A stretch of 19,669 bases of DNA from JBAPRR01 sp049281195 (GTDB lineage Bacteria > Actinomycetota > Acidimicrobiia > Acidimicrobiales > CAVXTF01): contig JBAPRR010000121.1 in NCBI GenBank assembly GCA_049281195.1, positions 1 to 19,669 on the forward strand, given 5' to 3'. The notes under the pieces are model-generated. The model searched no databases, was not told the DNA's origin, and saw only the letters and a list, made by a program, of their open reading frames with translations. The position numbers were made by a program, and so were the translations under genes. Below are positions 6,124 through 14,114 of the stretch, piece by piece. Numbering within the stretch: the first letter of the stretch is position 1; every line of letters starts with the position of its first letter.

Positions 6124-7068
6124 CTAGCTTCCGTCGATGGGGGAATTGGCCCATTCGCTGAGCGCATCGACCAGCGCCGCAGCTACCTCCGCCGTGCGTT
6201 CCACGACCAACGGGGGCGGCCCCATCTCACATACGACCGCAGGCATCCGTGTTTCGCGGAGAACGGGAACACTCATGCCAACCGGGGGGGTGCTCATCAG
6301 GCCCAATGCCGATGGAACCCGTCCCTGGACCATCTCGGCCAACCTTTTGCCACCGGCCGACTCGTAGCGGTACCCGGAGTAGTGGGCTGTGGTGCACCGG
6401 GGAGAGGATGTGTCCAGCCGGAGTCCGAGAAAAACCTCAGCGTTGGCGGCATTTGCGGACGAGGCCTGTACTGAGCCGTCGGGGTGAAGTATCGGTATCG
6501 CGTCGGCTCCAGCTCGGTGAAGACCGCGTCGCACCGCCGACACGAGGGCATCGAGGCCGCCCTCTTCACCGACCGCGATGAGCCTTCCGAGGAGCGTTTT
6601 GGGCTGCTGCCTGAGGCGCTCGCGATCGCGAACTGAGCTCACCAGCTCGGTCATCTCTGTCCTTGGCATGACCCTTCTGAGCTCGAGCAATGTGTCGGCC
6701 CCGAGGATCGCGTCCACAGGAAGATCGACATTGCGCTGGAATTCCGCCAGCCCCAGCGCGGTGCGGTTCCCGAAGATCCCATCCACGCGGCCGGCATCGA
6801 ACCCTAAAGCTGATAGTCGTCTCTGCAACTCTGCTACATCGTCGCCGCGCAACATTGCCCGTCGGTGGTACAGGAACCTGTCGCCGAGCTTGAACCCCGC
6901 CTCGACCAACGCCGCCCAGGTCTGTGACCCGCACTCTCCATCCACCCGCAGACCCCTGCGGTGCTGGAAAGCCTCGACCGCGGCGCGAGTCCCCGGTCCG
7001 AAGGCCCCGGAACTGTCCGGAGCCACGTCGAGGCCGAGAGCGGAGAGACGCCCCTGAAGGTCGACCAC
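6124..7068 (-). CDS. cwlM: CwlM-like pseudo-amidase, regulator of wall synthesis
   Basis: Two peptidoglycan-binding repeats (residues 1 to about 55 and 71-133; DVAELQRRLSALGFDAGRVDG) precede an amidase_3-like domain (158-308). The segment KLGDRFLYHRRAMLRGDDVA and the order after trxA match mycobacterial CwlM, which regulates MurA and MurJ and is not known as an effective hydrolase. The zinc ligands look lost: GEEGG (167-171) replaces the DPGHGG type, and Arg217 (GLRLD) stands where SIH is expected; Glu281 remains. No signal peptide is visible, so it should be cytoplasmic. GTG 7068 is the first canonical start, yet family homology (LRTGDSGPG) begins about 25 bases earlier with no ATG, GTG or TTG between it and the trxA stop. 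The true start is therefore probably non-standard, or the sequence has an error. Confidence 0.82.
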   Translation of the reverse strand: MVDLQGRLSALGLDVAPDSSGAFGPGTRAAVEAFQHRRGLRVDGECGSQTWAALVEAGFKLGDRFLYHRRAMLRGDDVAELQRRLSALGFDAGRVDGIFGNRTALGLAEFQRNVDLPVDAILGADTLLELRRVMPRTEMTELVSSVRDRERLRQQPKTLLGRLIAVGEEGGLDALVSAVRRGLHRAGADAIPILHPDGSVQASSANAANAEVFLGLRLDTSSPRCTTAHYSGYRYESAGGKRLAEMVQGRVPSALGLMSTPPVGMSVPVLRETRMPAVVCEMGPPPLVVERTAEVAAALVDALSEWANSPIDGS

Positions 7069-7121
7069 CCCAGGGCCCGAATCCCCAGTACGAAGCGGGA
7101 GACCCTCAGCGGGTTGACCGG

Positions 7122-7451
7122 TTACGACAGGTACGGAGAGAGCTCCTGGAGGAGTTGCGCCTTGCCGCGCGCCCCCGTGATCCGGAGCTTCGGCTCGCCA
7201 TCCTTGAAGAGGATCAACGTCGGGATGCTCATGACCTCGAATCGTCGCGTCACGTCCAGGTTCTCGTCGATGTTGAGCTTTGCTACTTGAACCTTGCCCA
7301 CGTTCTCGTCTGCGATCTGCTCGAGCACCGGAGCGATCATTTTGCACGGGCCGCACCATTCCGCCCAGAAGTCAACAAGTATGGGCGTTTCGGCCAGTTT
7401 GACATGCTCGTCAAAGCTAGCGTCGTTAAGGGCAGTTACCTGATTGCTCAT
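7122..7451 (-). CDS. trxA: Thioredoxin
   Basis: This 109-residue thioredoxin is the cytoplasmic dithiol carrier reduced by TrxB. The active site WCGPC is at residues 32-36, with Asp27 (VDFWAEW) beneath it and the cis-proline Pro77 in SIPT. The length is typical. ATG 7451 is chosen because GGAGG lies seven bases before it; the open frame continues upstream to 7514 without homology. It sits between trxB and cwlM, as trxC does in M. tuberculosis, and is read from the same strand. A 137-bp gap separates it from trxB, so it may have its own promoter as well as read-through transcription. Confidence 0.97.
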   Translation of the reverse strand: MSNQVTALNDASFDEHVKLAETPILVDFWAEWCGPCKMIAPVLEQIADENVGKVQVAKLNIDENLDVTRRFEVMSIPTLILFKDGEPKLRITGARGKAQLLQELSPYLS

Positions 7452-7513
7452 GATCGTTCCTCCATCGCCGATGAGCAACGCATACCTGCAAGCCCGCCGG
7501 TCATTTGTGTCCA

Positions 7514-7528
7514 TCGGTGGAACACCGA
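7514..7528 (-). other. Small hairpin in the trxB-trxA gap
   Basis: TCGGTG and CACCGA form a 6-bp stem around a three-base loop, about 63 bases before the trxA start. It could tune expression between trxB and trxA or stabilise mRNA ends. There is no T run after it on the minus strand, so a terminator is unlikely. The rest of the 137-bp gap (7452-7588) shows nothing I can name. Confidence 0.25.
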
Positions 7529-7588
7529 AGGTTGCCTTGTCATTCCACCCCTGTCACCGCGGCTGAATCCCGCCGCCGGATGCCGTAC

Positions 7589-8554
7589 TCAGGCTCCGTG
7601 CGTCGCTTCGAGGAAGCGTTCTGCGTCGATGGCGGCCATACAGCCCGAGCCTGAAGCGGTGATCGCCTGGCGGTAGTAGTGGTCCTGTACGTCTCCGCAG
7701 GCGAATACTCCTTCGATGTTGGTGAGCGATGACCCCTTCTTGGTGAGGAGGTACCCGTTCTCGTCGACATCAAGCTGGTCGAGGAAAAGACTCGTGTTCG
7801 GGACGTGACCGATGGCCACGAATACCCCGGAAACCTGAAGGTCCTCTGCTTCACCGGTGACGACATCGCGCACTCGCACCGCCTGAACCTTGGAATCGCC
7901 GAGGATCTCCTCGACCAGGGAATTCCAGCGGAAGGAAATTCGTTCGTTGGCGAAGGCCCGGTCTTGCATGATCTTCGACGCCCGCAGCTCCTTGCGCCTG
8001 TGGACGATGGTGACGCTCCGACCGAAACGGGTCAGGAACAGGGCTTCTTCAACGGCTGAGTCGCCGCCACCGACAACCAGGATGTCCTGGTCCCTGAAGA
8101 AGAACCCGTCACACGTGGCGCAGGTGGACAAACCGTGCCCGAGCAGGCGTGACTCTCCTGGCACATCGAGCATGAGCGACCTGGCGCCCGTGGCGATGAT
8201 GAGAGCGTCCGTCTGAATGTCCGGCTCTGGTGAAGCGGTACTCGAGGTCCATATCGAAAATGGTCTGCTCGACAGGTCGACCTTGTGGGCCTTGGACATG
8301 ACGAACTGGGCGCCGAAGCGTTCCGCCTGGCCCCTGAAGCGCTCCATCAGTTCGGGCCCCAGGATCCCGTCGACGAAGCCGGGGTAATTCTCGACCTCGG
8401 TGGTGAGCATGAGCTGCCCGCCGGGCTGGTCACTCGTCGACGACGGCTCTCCCTCGATCACGATCGGGGCGAGGTTGGCTCTGGCGGTGTAGATCGCAGC
8501 GGTCAGACCGGCGGGACCCGAGCCCACGATCACGACCTGGTGGTGTTCCGTCAT
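7589..8554 (-). CDS. trxB: Thioredoxin-disulfide reductase
   Basis: TrxB uses NADPH through FAD to reduce thioredoxin. In the 321-residue product the FAD-binding GSGPAG is at 11-16, the redox pair CATC at 145-148, the NADPH-binding GGGDSA at 162-167, and the conserved GHVPNT and CGDVQD motifs at 249-254 and 286-291. ATG 8554 is chosen: it shares a base with the TGA of the upstream membrane-protein gene (TGATG), is preceded by a GGGGGT stretch, and places the FAD motif at the usual distance from the start. The frame further upstream (to 8842) is only the shadow of the neighbouring gene. It forms one redox pair with trxA downstream. Confidence 0.97.
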   Translation of the reverse strand: MTEHHQVVIVGSGPAGLTAAIYTARANLAPIVIEGEPSSTSDQPGGQLMLTTEVENYPGFVDGILGPELMERFRGQAERFGAQFVMSKAHKVDLSSRPFSIWTSSTASPEPDIQTDALIIATGARSLMLDVPGESRLLGHGLSTCATCDGFFFRDQDILVVGGGDSAVEEALFLTRFGRSVTIVHRRKELRASKIMQDRAFANERISFRWNSLVEEILGDSKVQAVRVRDVVTGEAEDLQVSGVFVAIGHVPNTSLFLDQLDVDENGYLLTKKGSSLTNIEGVFACGDVQDHYYRQAITASGSGCMAAIDAERFLEATHGA

Positions 8555-8946
8555 CAGGTACCCCCGGACTCCCGCGGACTGCGCTTGGTCCATGCGAACA
8601 GGCCTCCAAGCGCCAGGACCGCTCCCACCAGGGCGTATGCGGGCCAAACGCGATGGCCGAAGGCGTAGACGGTGAGGATCCTTATAAAGGCGATGGCGAA
8701 GAAGAGCATCAACATCACGGCCATGGACAGGACCAGGATCCCGTAGACAACTGAGCGCGTTATGAGCAGGAGCGGGCGGATCGCCTTGTCGTGAACGGTA
8801 TTTAAGACGTCGTCGATTCCCTGGGCGACGGTGGCGGGCCACTGAGAATTGGCCAGACCCGCTCCCGGGATGGACCCGGAACCCTTGGCGGGTTCATTCG
8901 AGGCGGCGCCCGACGAGCTCGTGGTCGACTGCTCACCGTCTGTCAT
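8554..8946 (-). CDS. Small two-helix membrane protein of unknown function
   Basis: The 130-residue protein has a polar Ser/Gly-rich amino half (residues 1-40), an amphipathic stretch (VAQGIDDVLNTVHDKAIRP), a long hydrophobic segment at about 59-90 (one long or two short helices), and a second at about 101-119 (WPAYALVGAVLALGGLFAW), ending in a charged tail. I do not recognise a named family; small proteins of this shape next to trxB or degV in actinobacteria are sometimes listed as holin-superfamily-like, which is only a guess. The ATG lies 10 bp after the degV stop and the stop overlaps trxB, so it should be co-translated with both. The ribosome binding site is weak, consistent with coupling. 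Confidence 0.75.
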   Translation of the reverse strand: MTDGEQSTTSSSGAASNEPAKGSGSIPGAGLANSQWPATVAQGIDDVLNTVHDKAIRPLLLITRSVVYGILVLSMAVMLMLFFAIAFIRILTVYAFGHRVWPAYALVGAVLALGGLFAWTKRSPRESGGT

Positions 8947-8956
8947 GGCGCTGAGA

Positions 8957-9802
8957 TTACTTGCGCTCGAGCATGAAGCAGACGCCCATCGAGGCGGGAC
9001 CGGTATGACTCCCTACGACCGGGCCGAGCGTCGAAAGCTCCAACGGATGTTCGCTCCTCACCTTCCTCAGCATGTCGGCGATCTCCTCGATGTCCGGAGA
9101 GTCCCCGTTGGCCAGAGCGATGCGCTTCAGCGGGCCGGCCTCTTTCGCCAGGGAATCGAGGTAGCTGATCCCCTTCGTCCGGGTCCGCTGCTTCGAGTTG
9201 ACTTCGACGACTCCGTCCTTCACCTCGAGGATGGGCTTGATCGAAAGGACGGAGCCGAACAGCTGCGAGGCACCCCCGATCCGGCCGCCTTTGCGCAGGA
9301 ATTCGAGGCTGTCGATGAGGCCGAACACCTTTGTTCGCGATGCAGCGTCTTTCACCCCGCTCACCACGTCATCCATGGATGCTCCAGAGGCCAGCAGCTC
9401 CACCGCTTCGAGCACGACCAATCCGAGACCCAGCGTCAACGTGAGTGAATCGACGACCTCGGTACGGATCCGGTCCGACAGTGCGTCAGCCGCGGTCTTC
9501 GCCGACTGGAAGGTGCCGGAGACCTTCGACGAGAGGTTGATGCAGATGATCCCGTCTTTCCCCTCCGCGGCCGCCTCTTCGAAGACGGTCTGAAACGCTC
9601 CCGGTGAGGGCGCCGCGGTCTGTGGAATGTACGGGCCGGTCACAACCCGGTCCCAGAATTCCTTCGGAGACAGCTCGACCCGGTCGACCAGCTCTTCTGG
9701 TCCGAAGCGGATCGACAGCGGCACGACCTTGATCCCGAGGCTTTCTGTCAGCTCGTCCGGGAGATCGCACGCGCTGTCTGTAACCAGTTGGATGCCACCC
9801 AT
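8957..9802 (-). CDS. DegV family fatty-acid-binding protein
   Basis: DegV proteins bind a fatty acid; in Firmicutes the FakB members present it to the kinase FakA for phosphorylation. This 281-residue product starts MGGIQLVTDSACDLP, with the family's first strand VTDSACDLP, the TAAPSPGAF loop at 62-70 (usual form TSQPSPGEF) and SSKVSGTFQSA at 91-101, which line the ligand carboxylate. ATG 9802 is preferred because the homology starts there; ATG 9838 would add 12 basic residues. No FakA-like kinase is in the window. It sits between murJ and the small membrane protein, where sigM stands in M. tuberculosis. A lipid role linked to the wall cluster is inference. Confidence 0.92.
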   Translation of the reverse strand: MGGIQLVTDSACDLPDELTESLGIKVVPLSIRFGPEELVDRVELSPKEFWDRVVTGPYIPQTAAPSPGAFQTVFEEAAAEGKDGIICINLSSKVSGTFQSAKTAADALSDRIRTEVVDSLTLTLGLGLVVLEAVELLASGASMDDVVSGVKDAASRTKVFGLIDSLEFLRKGGRIGGASQLFGSVLSIKPILEVKDGVVEVNSKQRTRTKGISYLDSLAKEAGPLKRIALANGDSPDIEEIADMLRKVRSEHPLELSTLGPVVGSHTGPASMGVCFMLERK

Positions 9803-9875
9803 GGCTTCTGGCCGTCCCCTTCTCGTGGTCGAACGCATTAGCGCCCGGAAAAATGGCCTGCTCGAGGATCCGTAA

Positions 9876-9892
9876 CGGTCGGTGTACGACCG
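9876..9892 (-). other. GC-rich hairpin between murJ and degV
   Basis: CGGTCG and CGACCG pair around a five-base loop inside the 109-bp gap (9803-9911) between murJ and degV. No T run follows on the minus strand, so it could be a weak attenuator or an mRNA-processing site. This gap is the longest inside the murJ-degV-membrane protein-trxB part of the cluster. Confidence 0.3.
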
Positions 9893-9911
9893 GGCAGAGC
9901 GTCAACGCGCC

Positions 9912-11759
9912 TCAGGGATCCGTAGTGAGTCTGCCACGGACGGGCTCGTTCGGGGAGGCCACGAGCATCACAACCTGGCCGCCGTGGGCCCCACTCGGTC
10001 GTCCGGGGCCCCGCGGATCCTGGGGTCGTCCCTGTGTTCCGGAGGAGATTCGCGATGGTCCCGAAGAGAGCCTGGTGACCGGTGTCCCCGCCGGGGGTGT
10101 CGGCGAATCAGAGGGCGGTGGACCGGGGGATCGTGGATCAGGGGGTTCCGTTCGTGGCGGTCGTCGACCGCGGGTGCCGCGGGCCTGTTGTGAGAGGAAG
10201 CCGAGTGTGGACACGACCGCGAGGTACGCAACGCTCCCGAGGATCGTTCCGACGACGACCCTTTCCAACAATCCGAGAGGTGATTCCGACGCGGACAGGT
10301 TGGACCCGATTGCCGCCGCGGCGACGAGAGCGATCGTGGCGAGTGCGACGCGTCCGAGGGGACGTGCCACAATGATCCAGTCGAGCCCGGCGAGACGATC
10401 GCGAAGCACCAGTAAAGCGGCGACGGCGGCAACCGTGTAAGCGATGCTGATCGAAAGCGCGACGCCACGCACCCCCATTGGTCCGACGAGTGCGATGGCG
10501 ACGAGAATATTGACTCCGTTTTCCAGAACGTAGAGCCAGAACGCGGTGCGCAGATTCTGCATGGCCTGAAAAGCCCTTACGGTATAAAGGAAAATACAGA
10601 ACCCAGGGAGTCCGAGCGCCAACATGGCGAGGGCCTGCGCAGTGAGGGTTGTCGCTGCGGGCGTGCTCGCGTGGTATCCGAGAAGAACCGCTACCAATGG
10701 CTTTGCGAGTATGAGCTCGCCGGCCGCGGCAGGAAGGACTATCGCCAGGATCCCGCGTAGTCCGCGGGCCCAGCGTCTCTTGAAACCGACCGGATCGCGG
10801 CGGGCCCAGCGCGCGGCCAGATCGGGTGTCACCGCGCTCATCACCGAGATGGTGACCACGCCGTACGGCAGCTGGAAGAACGTGTAGGCGTATGTGTAAG
10901 CAGAAACGCCACCGGCGATCTTGTCGAAAAGAGCGAGGACAACGAGAAGAGACAGCTGGTTCGCGACGACGAGACCGAAGGTCCATCCCGACAACCGCAA
11001 AATGGTTTCCACCGCTTCGTGACGGAAGTTCAAGATGAATCGCAGGTGCAGGTCTGCGCGCCGGAGTGAGGGCAACAGTAGGAGGGCCTGCACCGCGACT
11101 CCGGCAGAAGTTCCGAGACCGAGCAGGATGAGTGCGCTGCGGTCGGACTCCAGTCCCGTAAGCGTGGGGTGTTTTTCGATCGAAGCGAACGCGAAGAGCA
11201 CGATCATGGCCACGACGTTGTTCGCGATGGGCACGAAAGTTGGTGCGCCGAACTTCCCGCGTGCGTTCAGTAGAGCGGCCGCGAGCGCCGCAAAGGTGTA
11301 ACAGGCGAGCTGTGGAACGAAAAGGATGAGGAGCTCGGTGGCCACCTTGCGCTCGCCGGGGGCGTGGCGCAGGACGGTGAGCCCGTCGATTATGAACGGC
11401 GACGCGATCAAAAAGACTACTGACGCCACCCCGAGCACGATCAGGGTTGCGGAGACGACGGCGGAGATGGCCTCCCACGCGTCATCCTCCTCACGTGTGG
11501 CGAGGCGGGCCACGAACACCGGGATGAACGTCGCAGACAGGATTCCGCCCAGAACGAGATCCTGAACGATGTTCGGGATGGTGTTCGACAGGTTGTAGGC
11601 GTCGGCGGGGGAGCCCGAAGCGAGTCCGGTCCCGAGCGCGTAACCGAGAGCGACGATCCGTCCGACGCCGGTGATGCGCGACACCAACGTGCCCACCGCC
11701 ATCGTCGCCGTGGCGCGGCGCAGTGTGACGGGAGGGTTCGGGCTGGCCGTATCGCTCAC
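9912..11759 (-). CDS. murJ: Lipid II flippase MurJ
   Basis: MurJ (MviN) moves lipid II across the cytoplasmic membrane for peptidoglycan synthesis. The 615-residue protein is hydrophobic over about the first 525 residues, enough for the usual 14 helices, and shows MurJ features such as GVGRIVALGYALG near the start, DAYNLSNTIPNIVQDLVLGGILSATFIPVF, and LPYGVVTISVMSAVTPDLAARWA. The last 90 residues are a Pro/Arg/Ser/Gly-rich cytoplasmic tail; mycobacterial MurJ has a pseudokinase there, absent here. The start is GTG 11759 with GAGG seven bases before it, 18 bp after the DUF6049 stop. CwlM, a MurJ regulator in mycobacteria, is encoded at the far end of the same strand cluster. Confidence 0.95.
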   Translation of the reverse strand: MSDTASPNPPVTLRRATATMAVGTLVSRITGVGRIVALGYALGTGLASGSPADAYNLSNTIPNIVQDLVLGGILSATFIPVFVARLATREEDDAWEAISAVVSATLIVLGVASVVFLIASPFIIDGLTVLRHAPGERKVATELLILFVPQLACYTFAALAAALLNARGKFGAPTFVPIANNVVAMIVLFAFASIEKHPTLTGLESDRSALILLGLGTSAGVAVQALLLLPSLRRADLHLRFILNFRHEAVETILRLSGWTFGLVVANQLSLLVVLALFDKIAGGVSAYTYAYTFFQLPYGVVTISVMSAVTPDLAARWARRDPVGFKRRWARGLRGILAIVLPAAAGELILAKPLVAVLLGYHASTPAATTLTAQALAMLALGLPGFCIFLYTVRAFQAMQNLRTAFWLYVLENGVNILVAIALVGPMGVRGVALSISIAYTVAAVAALLVLRDRLAGLDWIIVARPLGRVALATIALVAAAAIGSNLSASESPLGLLERVVVGTILGSVAYLAVVSTLGFLSQQARGTRGRRPPRTEPPDPRSPGPPPSDSPTPPAGTPVTRLSSGPSRISSGTQGRPQDPRGPGRPSGAHGGQVVMLVASPNEPVRGRLTTDP

Positions 11760-11777
11760 TGGTTGTCCTCGGACGGG

Positions 11778-14063
11778 TTAAAGCGAGCGGTGGGACACGG
11801 TGTCCCCTGCGTCGTCCCCCGTCTCGTTGCCCGCAGCCGCACCCCCACTGGCACCCGCACCCCGGGCTCCCGTGGGAGGCGTGGTGTCCAACGTGTGCGA
11901 CTCCCCATCGACCTCATCGCGGTGCCGGCTGGCGACGTGCTGACCCCGAGCCGGCCGCGTCTTTCGCGATCTTCTGCCTGTGAGCAATGTCCTTCCCCAC
12001 CACGCAAGAAGTACAGCAGCAGCCCCCGCGGTCAGCACGACTGCCACAACCGAGCTCGAAAGAGAGCGCACCGTGAACTTCGCGGACGCGATGGTGAGAT
12101 CACCCGTAGGGCTCTTGACGGTGATCAGCACCGGGAAGTCTCCCGACGTCCGGGCGAAGACGTCGATGTCGACGGTCTGGACGTTCTGCGTCACGAAGAC
12201 GGTCTTCGGATTGGTCCCGTGAAGGAACTGGAGCTTGTCACTCGACAGGTCGACCTCGACGGTGACAGGGAAGGACACCTGACGGACGAGCGTGATCGGG
12301 ATGGTCGCGTTCTGTGCAGTGAGGCGGATGTTGTGGTCAGCAGAGAGCGCCACCACGTTCGTGCGGCCCGACACGACGTTCCGGACGGTCGTGACCACGG
12401 CCATCTGCTCCTGGTCGGTCAGCTGGACGGATTCCGAGCTGAGCAACAGGTCGTTGAGCGAGTTTGTGCTCTCGCCTGAGCCAACGATGCTCACGAGACC
12501 GCGGACCATCGTCCTGGCTCCGGAGATCGCGCCGGCGAAGGCCACGGACGCTTTGTCAATCGTCACCGGAACGGAGATCTGCTGTAACTGCCGCGTCGCG
12601 GGCCAGCCGTTCCCGTTGTTCACGTTGCCCTGGTCGTCTCCCTTGTCCACCTGGGAGAAGAAGGCCGACATGGTCACCGGATCGAGCACCGGGATGCTCG
12701 TCAGGCCGGAAAGGAAAGTGGACAGGAACTGTCCCGTGGGCGCCCAGTCGAATCCGGGGGCGAGAGCCACGCCCCTGATCCACGACGCCTCTGGTTCCTC
12801 GAGGGCGATAAGTGACAGGTCCGCCAGCAGCTGGTGCGCGGCCAGCACGCCTCCTGCGCCCTGCTTGTCTTCCAATTGCGACTCGAGCGACGGGTCGGTG
12901 ACCGCAGCGTCGACGGCATGTCCTGCGCCGTCGGGGATGCTGAAGGTCTGGACGCAAGGTCCGTCGTAACGGCCGGTGACCGCGGTGAGGGTCCCCGATG
13001 GGACGACCACCCCGGTCGTGGCCCCGTCCTCCAGTTGCCGCAGGGTGGGTTCGTCCAACGTGGTCTCGATCACAGAAGTCGTGCCTGAGGTCTGGACCTT
13101 GGCCGCCGATAGAACCGATCGGCCCCGCCCGATCTGTTGCGCTATGTCAGACACGAGGCCGGCGATGCGAAGGACCGTCGGATCGATCCATACGTAAGGA
13201 GAGGGGAGGACCTCCACGTTGGAATGGCTGGAAAGAGACGAGATGGACCTGGACACGTCACGAGCCGAAGAGTTCGCGGAGCGCAGTGCCTGCACCGTCT
13301 CGGGCTCGGGGAGGACCGTGATCGGGGAGCTGGTGCCGCTCAACTCGGACACCAGCGACGAAAGTCGTGCCATATCGGCCTTGGACGGCTTTCCGATCGT
13401 CCCCCCGGGCCCGGGGGTTGCCGGGGCGGCACCCACGGGCACGACCAGAGACACACGGAGCCTCGAGGAGATAGTGGCTTCCACGAACACGATGAACGTG
13501 ATGATGTTCGCGAGGACGTTTCCGGTCGCGGTGTCCATCAATTGGACCCGTACCGGATAGACGCCGTTGCAGTTACCGGACTGGCATTCCAGGTCGAGCG
13601 CCAGCGCGTTGTCGGAAAGAGGAATGTTGCCCGCGGCGATCGGAGCCTGGAGCTCCACGTCGTCGCCCGAGACCGAGAGCGAGCTGAACGGCACCGTCGG
13701 TGTGTCGGAGACGAGCTCTTCCTCGCTCGTGTCCCCTGCGATCGCGGCGTCGAATGACGACTGGCCGATCGGTGGGGCGTAGACGCTGAGGGCGATCCCG
13801 AGCTCCGATTGAGGGACCCTGGAGTGCACTCCCATCGACAGGTCGAATGTCTGACCCGGTGCTATCCAGGTGCTCTGATCCAGGACCTGGAGGGTGGTGG
13901 CCGATGTTGAGCTGGCATCGGCCGTTTGGGCAGACGCAGGCTCTGAGGGCACGGCGAGTGGCGCCACCACTGCGACTGCCACTACGAGCGCTCCCCGCAT
14001 CCGCCGGAACCGCGCCCATTTCGGGGAGCGTGCGCGGCAAAAGCTCGCAACGTTACGGACCAC
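11778..14063 (-). CDS. DUF6049-type secreted, membrane-anchored protein
   Basis: This 761-residue protein resembles M. tuberculosis Rv3909 by position and architecture: it lies directly upstream of murJ and divergent from pcnB. The amino end holds a signal peptide (basic residues, then ALVVAVAVVAPLAV, cleavage likely after ASA near residue 45). A long extracellular part rich in Ser, Thr and Val follows, then one membrane helix at about 670-694 (VVAVVLTAGAAAVLLAWW) and a cytoplasmic tail of about 67 polar residues. It contains ALDLECQSGNCNGVYPVRVQL, the kind of segment seen in this family. GTG 14063 is the longest start; ATG 14000 (MRGALVVAV) gives a more standard signal peptide and is a serious alternative. 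Function unknown; a wall-synthesis role beside MurJ is inferred from conserved neighbourhood. Confidence 0.8.
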   Translation of the reverse strand: MVRNVASFCRARSPKWARFRRMRGALVVAVAVVAPLAVPSEPASAQTADASSTSATTLQVLDQSTWIAPGQTFDLSMGVHSRVPQSELGIALSVYAPPIGQSSFDAAIAGDTSEEELVSDTPTVPFSSLSVSGDDVELQAPIAAGNIPLSDNALALDLECQSGNCNGVYPVRVQLMDTATGNVLANIITFIVFVEATISSRLRVSLVVPVGAAPATPGPGGTIGKPSKADMARLSSLVSELSGTSSPITVLPEPETVQALRSANSSARDVSRSISSLSSHSNVEVLPSPYVWIDPTVLRIAGLVSDIAQQIGRGRSVLSAAKVQTSGTTSVIETTLDEPTLRQLEDGATTGVVVPSGTLTAVTGRYDGPCVQTFSIPDGAGHAVDAAVTDPSLESQLEDKQGAGGVLAAHQLLADLSLIALEEPEASWIRGVALAPGFDWAPTGQFLSTFLSGLTSIPVLDPVTMSAFFSQVDKGDDQGNVNNGNGWPATRQLQQISVPVTIDKASVAFAGAISGARTMVRGLVSIVGSGESTNSLNDLLLSSESVQLTDQEQMAVVTTVRNVVSGRTNVVALSADHNIRLTAQNATIPITLVRQVSFPVTVEVDLSSDKLQFLHGTNPKTVFVTQNVQTVDIDVFARTSGDFPVLITVKSPTGDLTIASAKFTVRSLSSSVVAVVLTAGAAAVLLAWWGRTLLTGRRSRKTRPARGQHVASRHRDEVDGESHTLDTTPPTGARGAGASGGAAAGNETGDDAGDTVSHRSL

Positions 14064-14114
14064 CTCGGGGCGAAGCCTATGTGAGTTGCCTCCGGTCGAT
14101 CAGGGAGAAGACGA

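Noticed and set aside
6924..7676. A 250-codon plus-strand frame opposite cwlM, trxA and trxB
   Set aside because: It is antisense to clearly conserved genes and has no domain of its own.
12292..12969. Long plus-strand frame opposite the DUF6049 gene
   Set aside because: It mirrors GC-rich codon periodicity of the minus-strand gene; composition is not protein-like.
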